Source of the DNA: Bin55 sp965203735
GTDB taxonomy: Bacteria; Pseudomonadota; Gammaproteobacteria; Pseudomonadales; Azotimanducaceae
Reading direction: 5' to 3'
DNA length: 64,000 nt
Assembly: GCA_965203735.1 (NCBI GenBank)
Contig: OZ241909.1
Location: forward strand, 2,728,001 to 2,792,000
The notes beneath the pieces were generated by a model. The model searched no databases. It was given only the letters and a program-made list of their open reading frames with translations, and had not been told where the DNA came from. The position numbers and the translations under genes were made by a program. Positions 1-8,850 of this stretch are shown here, one piece after another; the stretch's first letter is position 1; each line of letters opens with the position of its first letter.

Positions 1-1
1 A

Positions 2-1417
2 TTAGGCCCAAAATCTGCGTTGGAATTTGCCGTGGACATCCCTCACCCACAGGGTAATAGCTTGATTACTGGCATTTTTAGAGAGTGGTCTCTTACAAAC
101 TTGGAGGATTTGGTTGAACAGGCTAAGTTTCTAGAAGAACCCTTGCGTTACGAAGCGATGAAAACCATCCTCGAAACCAGATCGGATTTGACGGAGGGCA
201 AACGTAGAGAGATTGCCGCGACGTTGGGACGGGAAGAGTACGCAATTAGGTCGATCGCTGAACAAACAACTGCCGAACTCATTGCGAATCCCGAAGCAGC
301 ATGGAGAGATTTGATTGACGACGAGTTTGAAAACGCTTACCAAATCCGATCCCTCGAACGCGTCGTCTGGCACTGGGTGGAAAGTGACGGAATTGAAGTC
401 TTGTCTCAGATAGTCGAATCACTCTCTGACAACAACAGATCCATCGAGCTTAGAAACCTGTTAGTTCAAAACGTTACTAGATTCGATGTCGAAAGAGCTT
501 TCGAGTACGTCACTTCATCGAGTGACGAAACGGTCGGAGACCTAGTATGGGTCGTTGTCGGTGAGTGGGCAAGAGTCGATCCATGGGCAGCTCTAGAAGC
601 AATTGAATCATCAGACCTTGGTTCTGATCGAGGTGTGCTCGCAAGCACAGTCATTTCAGAGTGGGCGATGTCAGACCCAGATGAACTTCTTGCAGAAATT
701 GACCAATTTGACCAGAAGTATTGGAATCAAATCGCCGAACGAGTGGTTATGGAGATCGGGCGAACCAATCCCCGAAGAGCTGCAGGATTGTTGGAAGACT
801 TGGCAATCAAGATCGGAAGTACTTCAAACATCGCAAATTCATTGGCGTATCGATGGTCTCAAATTGACCCTCGGGCCGCACTCGAATGGATCATGTCCGA
901 AACACAGGTCAACAACCCAAAGCAACCTGCAATGATCGAGGATGCGTTAGTTGCACTCGCGCGAGAAGATCCCGAAGACGCATTTGCACTTGCGATGCAA
1001 CAACCCATACATCCAGATTTGAGGCGAGGTATGGAATCCCGAGTGATTGCAGAGGTAGCAGAGGTTGATATCGACTCTGCGCTTACGCTGCTTCCTCAAG
1101 TACGAGACGAATCGAAGAGCGATGCTGTTTTTTCCGTGGCTAGAGCGCTTGTGGCGAAACAGGATGCATCGAGTGCATTGAAATTAGCTGAGCTCCTTCC
1201 TGAGAGTGCACGAAACGATTACTTTGAGACTATTGGAAGGGTATGGGCATTTTCGAACGCGTTGCACATGTTTGAGATGTTGGATCAAATTGCAAACCAA
1301 GAATTGAGATCAATACTGGCGGACCAACTAGCTTTTGCACAGAGACATTCACCCATGTTGACCGATGAGCAGCTTGAATATGTACAGTCACAGGTAAAGC
1401 CAGAAAGTGTGGAATAG
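2..1417 (+). CDS. helical-repeat protein, paralogue A (5' end cut by window edge)
   Basis: The frame is open to the left edge, and the residues before the first possible start (TTG at 20) still align with paralogue B: 'GPKSAL' here matches 'NPKKAL' there. The gene therefore begins outside the window and about 150 residues are missing, including the membrane anchor the other copies carry. What remains is almost entirely alpha-helical repeats of roughly 35 residues built on a 'W..xDP..AL' pattern, for example 'EWARVDPWAALEAI' and 'RWSQIDPRAALEWI'. A central block 'ETRSDLT...NPEAAW...WVESDGIEVL' and the C-terminal 'LTDEQLEYVQSQV' are shared by all four copies in this window. I do not recognise a named family. 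A scaffold or periplasmic binding role is only a guess. Confidence 0.8.
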   Translation, partial: LGPKSALEFAVDIPHPQGNSLITGIFREWSLTNLEDLVEQAKFLEEPLRYEAMKTILETRSDLTEGKRREIAATLGREEYAIRSIAEQTTAELIANPEAAWRDLIDDEFENAYQIRSLERVVWHWVESDGIEVLSQIVESLSDNNRSIELRNLLVQNVTRFDVERAFEYVTSSSDETVGDLVWVVVGEWARVDPWAALEAIESSDLGSDRGVLASTVISEWAMSDPDELLAEIDQFDQKYWNQIAERVVMEIGRTNPRRAAGLLEDLAIKIGSTSNIANSLAYRWSQIDPRAALEWIMSETQVNNPKQPAMIEDALVALAREDPEDAFALAMQQPIHPDLRRGMESRVIAEVAEVDIDSALTLLPQVRDESKSDAVFSVARALVAKQDASSALKLAELLPESARNDYFETIGRVWAFSNALHMFEMLDQIANQELRSILADQLAFAQRHSPMLTDEQLEYVQSQVKPESVE

Positions 1418-1437
1418 TTTGCCATCAAAGATCGAAA

Positions 1438-1518
1438 AGCTAGTGCGGTCTTGTAGCACTAGCTCAAGTGCACTTGATAGAAGAGTTTCGGGGATTCTAG
1501 ACTCTCGGTTAAGTCTAG
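1438..1518. repeat. three inverted repeats in the spacer between paralogues A and B
   Basis: The 201-base spacer holds a 9-bp perfect stem (AGCTAGTGC 1438-1446 with GCACTAGCT 1456-1464), a 12-base palindrome CAAGTGCACTTG (1465-1476), and a 7-bp stem (CTAGACT 1497-1503 with AGTCTAG 1512-1518). None is followed by a clear T-run on the plus strand. They could form a terminator or processing region between the tandem genes, or operators for paralogue B. The pairing is seen directly; the role is inferred. Confidence 0.4.
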
Positions 1519-1618
1519 GTAAAGCAACTTTCAATGTTTGTGCAGAGAGCTCTTGCCGTCTCTCATATGGAGGAATCAAGAAACACACGCCTTTAGAGAA
1601 GACACTCGAGTCGTCAAC

Positions 1619-3415
1619 ATGAAAGCTGCGACAAACAACCGATATCAAAGGGCGCTTGAGTATTTAGTTGGAGTCGCGGTGGGAGGAGCGATCGCAACCG
1701 TTTTTCTAGTGTGCTATTCCTACTTCAATCCTGCAGGCAGTGCAATCAATTCAATCAATGGAGCATCCGACGATCTTGTCTACCCTGTGAGCATGGAAGG
1801 AAATGAATTCATCGACAAGTCCTCCATGTCCCGGACTTGGAATCCGGCACTGGATGAATACGAACGTAGATTTGCCCACCAAGCTGTTTTGTTTTCCTTA
1901 CTCTCCAAATCAAGCGAAGAGGAGCTAATCGAGCTACTGCAACAATCGACTGAAATCGACCAAGTTGAGAAGCGTGAATTCATTCAAGAAGCCATTGGTC
2001 GCAGATACGCGGAGATCAACCCTAAAAAAGCTTTACAAGAACTGAGAAATCTCCCAAGCAAACAACAACATTCCCTTGCGCGAGGTATCTTTGAGCAGTG
2101 GTCAACGTCAAACTTAGATGACGCGCTTGCGGCGGCAGTTGAACTAAATTCCCCTTTGAGAAGTTCAGCACATGAGACGATCGTTGAATCCAGAAGTGAT
2201 CTGCACAAGGATGCCCTACTCGAGATTTCTAGGCAATTTGGCTATGGAAAATTGGGATTGGCGATAGTTCACGAGCAACAAGCACAAGCGCTTGCCGAAG
2301 AGCCAAGAGAGGCGTGGGAATCAATTCGAAATGACGAAATTGATGACATTTACCAGTTAGAGACCATTGTTCGAATCTGCGAAGAATGGGTGGATCAGGA
2401 AGGATTCGAAGCTTTGTCTCACATAACTTCTACCGGTGGGTGGACCATACAGCACAAAGTCCTAGAAGCCATCACCCAGGCCGATCCGAGTGGTACGTTT
2501 AATCATCTCTTGAATTCGACCTACCCCGACAAGGTTTTTTCGCTCATTTCAGTTCTTACGGCTTGGGCGGAGCTATATCCCCAAGACGCATTTGAGGCTG
2601 TGTCGAGACTTGACGACAGTTCTGACAGCAACAGCATTCGCAGGTTCTTTATATCCGATTGGGCCAAGACCAATCCGGCTGCCATTCTTTCGCAATTGAC
2701 TTCTTATCCAAAGCGAATGCAATTGGAAATTGCGGAACAAGCGATAGGGGCTATTGCAAGCTCTTCACCTGAAGATGCACTACAACAATTGGATCAGCTA
2801 GAGGGAATAATCGATGACACTTCATCCATTGCGTCCCACCTCTCGTACTCCTGGGCTAGAAACGATCCTGCGTCCACTCTTGATTGGGTGCTTTCCGATG
2901 CTCAAGCGAGTAACCCTCAGTTGAGAACTATGACATGGGAAGCTTTAAAGAGCCTTGCTCCAAGAGACCCACAAAGGGCATTCGAAATCGCGTTGACATT
3001 GCCCTTGCATAGAGGCGGTAGTGGATTCGATGAGGATGTAATCAGATGGTTATGCAACAGCAACATGATCGATGAAGCACTTGAACTCTTGCCTAAAGTT
3101 AGGGAAAAGTCGAGACCCCACGCATACAATCAAGTTGGCGGGCTTCTCGTCGAGAGTGGGCAACCTGAAAGATCACTCGAGTTGGCAAAGTCTCTGACGG
3201 ACGGTGAATTAGCTAATTACTACTCCTACATCGGGTATGTCTGGAGTCACGACAACCTTCCCCAGCTATTAGAACGACTTCCGTCTCTTTCCGACGATGC
3301 GAGATCTGCAATAGCCGCTCGCATCCTAAGAAGCAATTCTTGGTCCCCAATCCTTACAACCGAACAAGCAGAGTTCGTTAGTGAGTTTGTCAACGAGGAG
3401 GATACCGAGGAATAA
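1619..3415 (+). CDS. membrane-anchored helical-repeat protein, paralogue B
   Basis: A protein of 598 residues when read from ATG 1619. A longer reading from 1538 is possible but adds 27 residues that no paralogue has, and 598 matches the 597 and 596 residues of copies C and D. Residues about 14-35 are a single hydrophobic segment behind a short basic N-terminus, so the rest probably lies outside the cytoplasmic membrane. A Ser/Asp-rich linker leads into helical repeats with the 'W...DP..AL' signature ('EQWSTSNLDDAL', 'SWARNDPASTLDWV'), the conserved 'SRSDL' and 'EEWVDQEGFEAL' blocks and a C-terminal 'LTTEQAEFVSEFV'. No catalytic motif is visible. It sits directly downstream of paralogue A on the same strand. 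Function unknown. Confidence 0.85.
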   Translation: MKAATNNRYQRALEYLVGVAVGGAIATVFLVCYSYFNPAGSAINSINGASDDLVYPVSMEGNEFIDKSSMSRTWNPALDEYERRFAHQAVLFSLLSKSSEEELIELLQQSTEIDQVEKREFIQEAIGRRYAEINPKKALQELRNLPSKQQHSLARGIFEQWSTSNLDDALAAAVELNSPLRSSAHETIVESRSDLHKDALLEISRQFGYGKLGLAIVHEQQAQALAEEPREAWESIRNDEIDDIYQLETIVRICEEWVDQEGFEALSHITSTGGWTIQHKVLEAITQADPSGTFNHLLNSTYPDKVFSLISVLTAWAELYPQDAFEAVSRLDDSSDSNSIRRFFISDWAKTNPAAILSQLTSYPKRMQLEIAEQAIGAIASSSPEDALQQLDQLEGIIDDTSSIASHLSYSWARNDPASTLDWVLSDAQASNPQLRTMTWEALKSLAPRDPQRAFEIALTLPLHRGGSGFDEDVIRWLCNSNMIDEALELLPKVREKSRPHAYNQVGGLLVESGQPERSLELAKSLTDGELANYYSYIGYVWSHDNLPQLLERLPSLSDDARSAIAARILRSNSWSPILTTEQAEFVSEFVNEEDTEE

Positions 3416-4017
3416 GACGAACGCCAATGGAAAGCACTGTTTGTGCTTGATAAATTCGGTGGACTTAACTGCTCACTCGTCGCCAACTCAAATACGTAGG
3501 CTTTGACGCTCATGCTTGAGAGTCGGATCGAAGAGACCAACTCCGCATGTGGCGCAACTTCTCACGCTGTTGACTGGTTTGGCGTATCAGAATTCACTAC
3601 GAACGGAGCACATACTTCATGAATGTCATAGGTCGTCCAATCGTGACCTCCCTGATATGGGTTCTTGGATTCTCGCTAGTCTCTATTGTGTGAAAAGCAT
3701 TGGAAGGGTTGATTTTCATGCAAAGGTTGTCGTGGCCAGGATTGGCTATTTGCGATGCTGTGTGCAATTCCAATTGCTATTGCAATGTCTTTACCTGTTT
3801 GCCAACTTGCAAGTCGCGGTATCTCGACACTACTGGGTTCACTGACATCGACATCATAGCGTCGAGCTGAAGTACAAAATGTCGTGCCGCTGGTTGATAC
3901 GGTGACAGCTCATCTGGGGTGGCTTAGTGAGCGACTGTCCTGCCTTGTTGAGTAGCGCTCACCAACTACTACGGACCACTTGACGCGCGGGATGGAAGCT
4001 GACTTCCTTAATGGAGA
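3416..4017. other. gene-free stretch
   Basis: About 600 bases without a convincing gene. A 109-codon open frame at 3516-3845 has no recognisable domain or good ribosome-binding site and I do not believe it. A small hairpin (AAGCAC 3432-3437 with GTGCTT 3443-3448) lies 16 bases after the stop of paralogue B and may help end its transcript, though it has no T-run. Confidence 0.5.
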
Positions 4018-4305
4018 CTAGCTTCTCTTAATCCATCTCAGAATTCGGGAAATCTGAAACGCCCACATTACGGCATCCTTTACCGGCTTATGACTCGAGC
4101 ATATAGCCAACACAGTCACGCCATATAGCAAGAAGCTCAGACCGCAAATACTGGCGAAAATGTGTGATTGCTTGTAGCCGTATGCATAGAAGTAACACGC
4201 TATCGGACTTATAACACAAAGCGTGTAGCCAACGAATGCGAAGCCCAGTCGCAATTGCCAAAGCTCTAGCCTCTCTTGCGCTACCTTGCTTCTACGAATC
4301 AGCAT
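4018..4305 (-). CDS. small membrane protein, unknown function
   Basis: Ninety-five residues with a basic N-terminus, two clear hydrophobic segments (about residues 20-42 and 50-70) and a basic C-terminal tail ending 'ILRWIKRS'. The pattern is that of a small inner-membrane protein with two transmembrane helices. It lies 60 bases downstream of tRNA-Ala on the same strand and could be read through from gltX and the tRNA. I do not recognise a family. An AGGAG lies too far (about 18 bases) from the ATG to be an ideal ribosome-binding site, so translation is not certain. Confidence 0.5.
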   Translation of the reverse strand: MLIRRSKVAQERLELWQLRLGFAFVGYTLCVISPIACYFYAYGYKQSHIFASICGLSFLLYGVTVLAICSSHKPVKDAVMWAFQISRILRWIKRS

Positions 4306-4365
4306 ATTGGACGCCGAGGATTGCTCCTGAGACCAGTGTAGTTTTGTGAATGATCAATATTGAGC

Positions 4366-4441
4366 TGGTGGAGCCAGGGGGGATCGAACCCCCGACCTCG
4401 ACAATGCCATTGTCGCGCTCTCCCAGCTGAGCTATGGCCCC
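4366..4441 (-). tRNA. tRNA-Ala(GGC)
   Basis: The minus strand folds as a standard cloverleaf: acceptor GGGGCCA with TGGCTCC, D arm GCTC/GAGC, anticodon stem CGACA/TGTCG around loop ATGGCAT (anticodon GGC), T arm GGGGG/CCCCC with TTCGATC, and an encoded 3' CCA. It lies 86 bases after the gltX stop, on the same strand, an arrangement seen in other gammaproteobacteria. Confidence 0.95.
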
Positions 4442-4527
4442 TGCCAGTATCAGTGATTTTACTTGAGCAACTTCGAGAGAAGAGCCAGTCCAAAATTTTG
4501 TTTGAACTGTGTCAGACTACTGGATCG

Positions 4528-6009
4528 TCAGTCCACCAAGGTGCGCCACTCTTTGTCTAGTCGTTTACGTTCCTTGTTCGATATGCCACCCAGCACTTCA
4601 ATCGCCGAACGAATGCGGATAGTTACGATATCTCGTTCTAGCAGTTCCAACGAATCAAATAGAGGCAAAGTTACCGATCGTCCTGAAATTGCAACAAAGA
4701 CTGGAAACAGGAAATCTCTAAATCTCACATTCATCAAGCTTGCTGTTTGATTGAGCGCTTCGTAGAGACTGTCTCGATTCCATTTGTCAACTTCACTCAG
4801 TGCCCGATTGACGAAATCCAAGATCTTCTTCGAGTCACTTAGCTCGAGTTTCTTATGTTCGAAATCCTGCTCGGTCAAATCGACGCGATCACCCAATATG
4901 TAGTCCACTTTAGGAAAGAGATCGTCAAACCTTTCAGATCGTTCTCGCACTAGCGACACGAGCCTGTCTAGGCGTTCTCCACCAAATGCCCAATCAAATA
5001 CTCGATTCTTGAGCTCTTCAGTTGACAGTTCTCGTATGTAGAGACCGTTTAGCCAGCTTAGTTTCTCGAGGTCGAACACAGGTCCACGAGGTGAAAGCCT
5101 TTCAGGGGTGAAGTCGGCACAAAACTCGTCCATCGAGAATTTCTCGCGTTCTTCGGGCATCGACCAGCCCATGGTCGCCAGGTAGTTCAATAGAGACTCA
5201 CGAAGGAAACCACATCTTCGGTAGTAATTGATTGAGGTCGCGTGCTTGCGTTTGGACATCTTTGACTGATCTGGATTGCGCAACAAAGGCAAGTGGTAAT
5301 GCTCGGGCATTTTCCAACCGAAGTACTGATAAATCAGCTGATGTTTGGGAAACGAGCTAATCCATTCTTCTCCGCGGAATATATGCGTGATACCCATGAG
5401 GTGGTCATCAACGGTTGACGCGAAGTGATAGGTAGGAAATCCGTCGGACTTGATCAGGACCTGCATGTCGATCTGACTCCAAGGAATGGACACATCTCCA
5501 CGCACTCCATCTACGAAGCGACATTCGCCTTCTTCTGGCACTCTCAAACGAATGACGTGAGGTTCGCCACGTGCGGCACGCTCCTCAGCTTCGGCCGGAT
5601 CAACGGTCAGGCACTTTCCGTCGTACTTGGAGGTTTTGCCGGCCTGTATTTGTTGGCGGCGCATCTCATCAAGCCGCTCTTTGGTACAAAAGCAGCGAAA
5701 CGCGCCTCCAGATGCAAGCAACTGCTCAATATGCTCCTTGTAAATCGCGATGCGTTCACTTTGCCTGTACGGCCCGGACTGTCCGCCAATGTCCGGTCCT
5801 TCGTCCCAGTCAAGTCCGAGCCAACGCAAAGAATCAAAGATTGCTGACTCAGATTCCGCACTGTTTCTGGTCTGATCGGTATCTTCGATTCGGAGGATGA
5901 ACTCTCCTCCGTTTTGGTGCGCAAACGCACGATTGAACAACGCTGCATACGCGCTACCCAAATGCGGGTCGCCTGTGGGAGAAGGTGCTAGACGAGTCCG
6001 TACAGACAT
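4528..6009 (-). CDS. gltX: glutamate--tRNA ligase
   Basis: Class I aminoacyl-tRNA synthetase that charges tRNA-Glu with glutamate in the cytoplasm. The 493 residues are the usual length. The N-terminal Rossmann domain carries the HIGH-type motif 'PSPTGDPHLGS' near residue 10 and the KMSKS loop appears as 'SKMSKRKHA' near residue 245. 'LRIEDTDQTR' near residue 40 is the typical Glu-binding segment. The C-terminal helical domain reads the anticodon. The start ATG at 6009 gives 'MSVRTRLAPSPTG', the expected N-terminus. A discriminating and a non-discriminating enzyme cannot be told apart by eye. Confidence 0.96.
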   Translation of the reverse strand: MSVRTRLAPSPTGDPHLGSAYAALFNRAFAHQNGGEFILRIEDTDQTRNSAESESAIFDSLRWLGLDWDEGPDIGGQSGPYRQSERIAIYKEHIEQLLASGGAFRCFCTKERLDEMRRQQIQAGKTSKYDGKCLTVDPAEAEERAARGEPHVIRLRVPEEGECRFVDGVRGDVSIPWSQIDMQVLIKSDGFPTYHFASTVDDHLMGITHIFRGEEWISSFPKHQLIYQYFGWKMPEHYHLPLLRNPDQSKMSKRKHATSINYYRRCGFLRESLLNYLATMGWSMPEEREKFSMDEFCADFTPERLSPRGPVFDLEKLSWLNGLYIRELSTEELKNRVFDWAFGGERLDRLVSLVRERSERFDDLFPKVDYILGDRVDLTEQDFEHKKLELSDSKKILDFVNRALSEVDKWNRDSLYEALNQTASLMNVRFRDFLFPVFVAISGRSVTLPLFDSLELLERDIVTIRIRSAIEVLGGISNKERKRLDKEWRTLVD

Positions 6010-6172
6010 TAAGGACGGTGTGAGTGTGGCAGGAACTCTAATAGCATACTAGTACGCATTACAAACACGCCCACAAGAGAAGTAGGCAACCAAGTTTCTG
6101 TGTTTAGTGTGGGGGCGAAGTCGACAGCAAGCAGATTCTTTGCTGTGCGGCTAGGTGTTCAGTGTTTCGCTA

Positions 6173-7081
6173 CTAAGCCTGAACTGGTCGCACAACTGGA
6201 GTGTAGTCTGAGACTTCCTCTCCTTCAGAATTGACCACAGTCCACGCTTCAGGAGTTCTAAGAACCGCGCGTACAAGTCGATTGTTCAATGCGTGGCCTG
6301 ACTTGTACCCCTCGAACTCTCCCAAGACCGGCATTCCTAGCAGATAGAGATCTCCGATTGCATCGAGGATCTTGTGCTTGACGAACTCATCAGGATAACG
6401 TAGACCTTCCGGATTCAAGATCTTGGACTCGTCGATGCCAACTGCATTCTCAAGGCTCGAACCGAGACAACGATTGACAGACTGCGCCATCTTCAACTCG
6501 CTGACCAAGCCAAAAGATCGTGCCCGGCTTACATCCTCTACATAAGACGTATCCGAGAAGTCGAGCTCAACGTACTTGGGGCATCGATTGAAAACGGGAT
6601 GGTTGTAAACATATGAGTAAGCAACCTTAAATCCGTCATAAGGCCGAACCGCTGCCATGGCATCGCCCTGAATGACTTTGATCTCGCGCTTTAGCTTTAA
6701 GTATCTACGAGGTGCGGAGCATTCGCGGGTGCCAACCATGTCTATAAGTTCGACGAATTGGCCTGCGCTGCCATCCAGTATCGGAACCTCTTCACCGCCA
6801 ACGTGCACAATGGCGTTATCGATGTTCATGCCCCACAGGGCGGACATTAGATGTTCAATCGTAGATATTTCAACGTCGTTGTAAGCTATGCTGGTTGACA
6901 GAGTCGTGTCCGACACGTGCCATCCAGATGCTCGAATAAATGTATTAGGATAGTCGTCGCGTACAAATTGGATTCCGAAATTCGCCGCTGCGGGTCGTAT
7001 TGAAATCCGTGTCCGTTTGCCCGTGTGAACGCCGATTCCAATGGCATTTACGGTGCGGAAAATTGTACGCTGAAGCATCAT
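6173..7081 (-). CDS. lpxC: UDP-3-O-acyl-N-acetylglucosamine deacetylase
   Basis: Zinc enzyme that carries out the committed step of lipid A synthesis, removing acetate from UDP-3-O-acyl-GlcNAc. The 302 residues show the two-domain LpxC fold: 'GIGVHTGKRTRI' near residue 15, the zinc-ligand motif 'STIEHLMSAL', 'EVPILDGSA', the second zinc site 'HKILDAIGDLYLLG' (His and Asp ligands) and the catalytic-His segment 'KSGHALNNRL'. A strong GAGGAGG ribosome-binding site precedes the start; two adjacent ATG codons make the first residue ambiguous by one. The gene is away from the ftsZ/dcw cluster where it commonly lies, and sits between gltX and a divergent TerB-like gene. It shows that the host makes lipopolysaccharide. 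Confidence 0.96.
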   Translation of the reverse strand: MMLQRTIFRTVNAIGIGVHTGKRTRISIRPAAANFGIQFVRDDYPNTFIRASGWHVSDTTLSTSIAYNDVEISTIEHLMSALWGMNIDNAIVHVGGEEVPILDGSAGQFVELIDMVGTRECSAPRRYLKLKREIKVIQGDAMAAVRPYDGFKVAYSYVYNHPVFNRCPKYVELDFSDTSYVEDVSRARSFGLVSELKMAQSVNRCLGSSLENAVGIDESKILNPEGLRYPDEFVKHKILDAIGDLYLLGMPVLGEFEGYKSGHALNNRLVRAVLRTPEAWTVVNSEGEEVSDYTPVVRPVQA

Positions 7082-7210
7082 GGACTTGGATCCTCCTCAA
7101 ACCCGTGCGTACTATAACCGAAATCCATTAGAAAATGAAGAAAAAATGAATCCTTTATGGAATATCTTCCAAGAAACGAGCCACTTTGACCGAATTTGAG
7201 GAATAGTCAC

Positions 7211-7669
7211 TTGTTAGACCGATTGCGTGATATTTTCTCCTCTGGAGCCAAAGATTCCAGTAACAAGCTGGAAATTACCGACGAAAAGGAGGTTGTTCCC
7301 TTAGCGGCGGCACTGGTCCTGCTCGAAGTTGCGTGGGCGGACCATGCTCTCGAAGAAAAGGAACTGAACCTAATCAGGAATTCCCTGATCTCTCTCTACG
7401 GCATTGACGAAGAAACGGCTAACGGTGTGCTGAGTCGGGCACAAGAAGAACGAACTAACAACACCAGTATGTATCCGTTCACACGCCAACTCAATGACCG
7501 ACTTGATCTAGAGGAGCGCAAGAAGCTCTTGGTTCACCTCTGGCGAATGAATTCATTTGATGGTTCTCCCTTTCACTACGAAGAAGGGGTGATACGAAAA
7601 ACCGCTGAATTGTTGCACCTACGACACTCAGAGTTCATCCAGGCAAAACTAGAAGCGAAATCTCTCTAA
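7211..7669 (+). CDS. TerB-like protein (COG4103 type)
   Basis: About 152 acidic, helical residues of the TerB/DjlA-N-like fold. The signature 'LAAALVLLEVAWADHALEEKELNLI' is typical: a small helix followed by an Asp/Glu-rich loop that is thought to bind metal. A second copy of the pattern, 'WRMNSFDGSPFHYEEGVIRK', follows. I chose TTG 7211 because GAGGA at 7198-7202 is eight bases upstream; an in-frame TTG at 7196 would add five residues and lose that site. The family is widespread and often unlinked to tellurite resistance; no ter genes are nearby. The exact role is unknown. It diverges from lpxC. Confidence 0.75.
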   Translation: MLDRLRDIFSSGAKDSSNKLEITDEKEVVPLAAALVLLEVAWADHALEEKELNLIRNSLISLYGIDEETANGVLSRAQEERTNNTSMYPFTRQLNDRLDLEERKKLLVHLWRMNSFDGSPFHYEEGVIRKTAELLHLRHSEFIQAKLEAKSL

Positions 7670-7741
7670 TGCATTCGAGATTTCGCGGTGTGTTACCGTA
7701 TTCGATATACAACCAAGCACATCATTACTTGAGGGAGAGGT

Positions 7742-8821
7742 ATGACGTCAGAGAGTAGAGCAGTTTCACCAACAGATGGTCCAGTAGCTGTCACTGGAGC
7801 ATCCGGTTACATTGGGTCTTGGATAGTCAAAGACTTTGCTGAGATGGGGTATAAGGTGCGAGCATGCGTTCGGGACCTCAACAAGCCCGACAAAGTGGAC
7901 CATTTAAGCGCGCTCAATCAAGCAAATTTGCGAGGATCTGTGGAGCTATGCGAAGGCGACATTTGGGAAGCCGGTAGCTACGACGAAGCGTTCAACGAAT
8001 GCTCGGCCGTCATTCACGCGGGTGCGGCCGTTGGATACAACCGAGAAACGCCGCAGGAAGTCTACGATGGTTGCTTCACTGAAAACAATCATGTTCTCGA
8101 TTCTGCGCTCAGGTCAAATTCGATGAAACGGTTTGTGTTCACGAGCTCGTTTGCAGCGGTGGGACATCCAAGACCCGAAGGTTATGTGTTTACCGAAAGA
8201 GATTGGTGTGGGGACAACGTCGAAGGTTACCGTGGGCGATGGACAGATGAAATGATCCCCAAGAATCGCGACATTGCATACGCCATGGCCAAGGCAGCAT
8301 CGGAAAAAATGCTCTACGAAAAGGCTGAGAAAGATGGGACTTGGGATGCCATGGCGATCCTTCCACTCCATGTGATCGGACCTCTTATGTGCAAAAACCA
8401 CGACCAGGGATGGAGTTGGCAGAATTGCATTAGATACATGCTTATGGGAAAGTCCTACAAAAAGTCTTACGGAGGAAGAATGCTCTGGAACAATGTCGAT
8501 GTCCGGGATGTGGCTCGGGCCCATCGATTGTGCGCGGAGAGTAGTGTTGCCCGAAACGGCTCACGCTACATCCTCTCGGCTAAGGATCGTAGCGGCGAGC
8601 TCTTTACTTGGCAGATGCAAGAACGCTTGAGCGAATTATTTCCCAATATTGAGAATGTCGGCGGAGAAGAAATGAACAACGGAAAGCCTGCAGAGAAGAC
8701 ATATGACTCTCCAAGATCGTATTGCCTATTGGCGATCGAGGAACTGGGCTTGAACCCCTACGACATCGACGAGACCCTTCTTGAAACAGGGAATTCCTAC
8801 TACCGATTGGGACTTTTGTAA
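7742..8821 (+). CDS. NAD(P)-dependent epimerase/reductase, extended SDR
   Basis: A protein of 359 residues with an N-terminal dinucleotide fold: 'VTGASGYIGSWIV' near residue 18 is the GxxGxxG motif, and 'RACVRDLNKPDKV' follows as in dihydroflavonol-4-reductase/cinnamoyl-CoA-reductase-like enzymes. The catalytic YxxxK is 'YAMAK' near residue 180, with a preceding 'FTSSFAAVG' Ser site. It probably reduces an aldehyde, ketone or CoA thioester, or epimerises a sugar; substrate cannot be told. A good ribosome-binding site (GGGAGAGGT) precedes ATG 7742. It is convergent with the RiPP operon. Confidence 0.85.
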   Translation: MTSESRAVSPTDGPVAVTGASGYIGSWIVKDFAEMGYKVRACVRDLNKPDKVDHLSALNQANLRGSVELCEGDIWEAGSYDEAFNECSAVIHAGAAVGYNRETPQEVYDGCFTENNHVLDSALRSNSMKRFVFTSSFAAVGHPRPEGYVFTERDWCGDNVEGYRGRWTDEMIPKNRDIAYAMAKAASEKMLYEKAEKDGTWDAMAILPLHVIGPLMCKNHDQGWSWQNCIRYMLMGKSYKKSYGGRMLWNNVDVRDVARAHRLCAESSVARNGSRYILSAKDRSGELFTWQMQERLSELFPNIENVGGEEMNNGKPAEKTYDSPRSYCLLAIEELGLNPYDIDETLLETGNSYYRLGLL

Positions 8822-8822
8822 T

Positions 8823-8846
8823 AGTTGGTGCTTTCGGTCACTAACT
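8823..8846. terminator. possible bidirectional terminator hairpin
   Basis: AGTTGGTG (8823-8830) pairs with CACTAACT (8839-8846) with one G-U pair and an eight-base loop, inside the 29-base gap between two convergent genes. There is no strong T-run on either side, so this is a weak call based on position. Confidence 0.3.
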
Positions 8847-8850
8847 GAGA

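Noticed and set aside
3516..3845. 109-codon open frame in the spacer after paralogue B
   Set aside because: No ribosome-binding site, no recognisable domain and Cys/Leu-rich composition typical of chance frames.
7211..7669. Tellurite-resistance operon
   Set aside because: Only a TerB-like domain is present; no terA, terC, terD or terZ neighbours.
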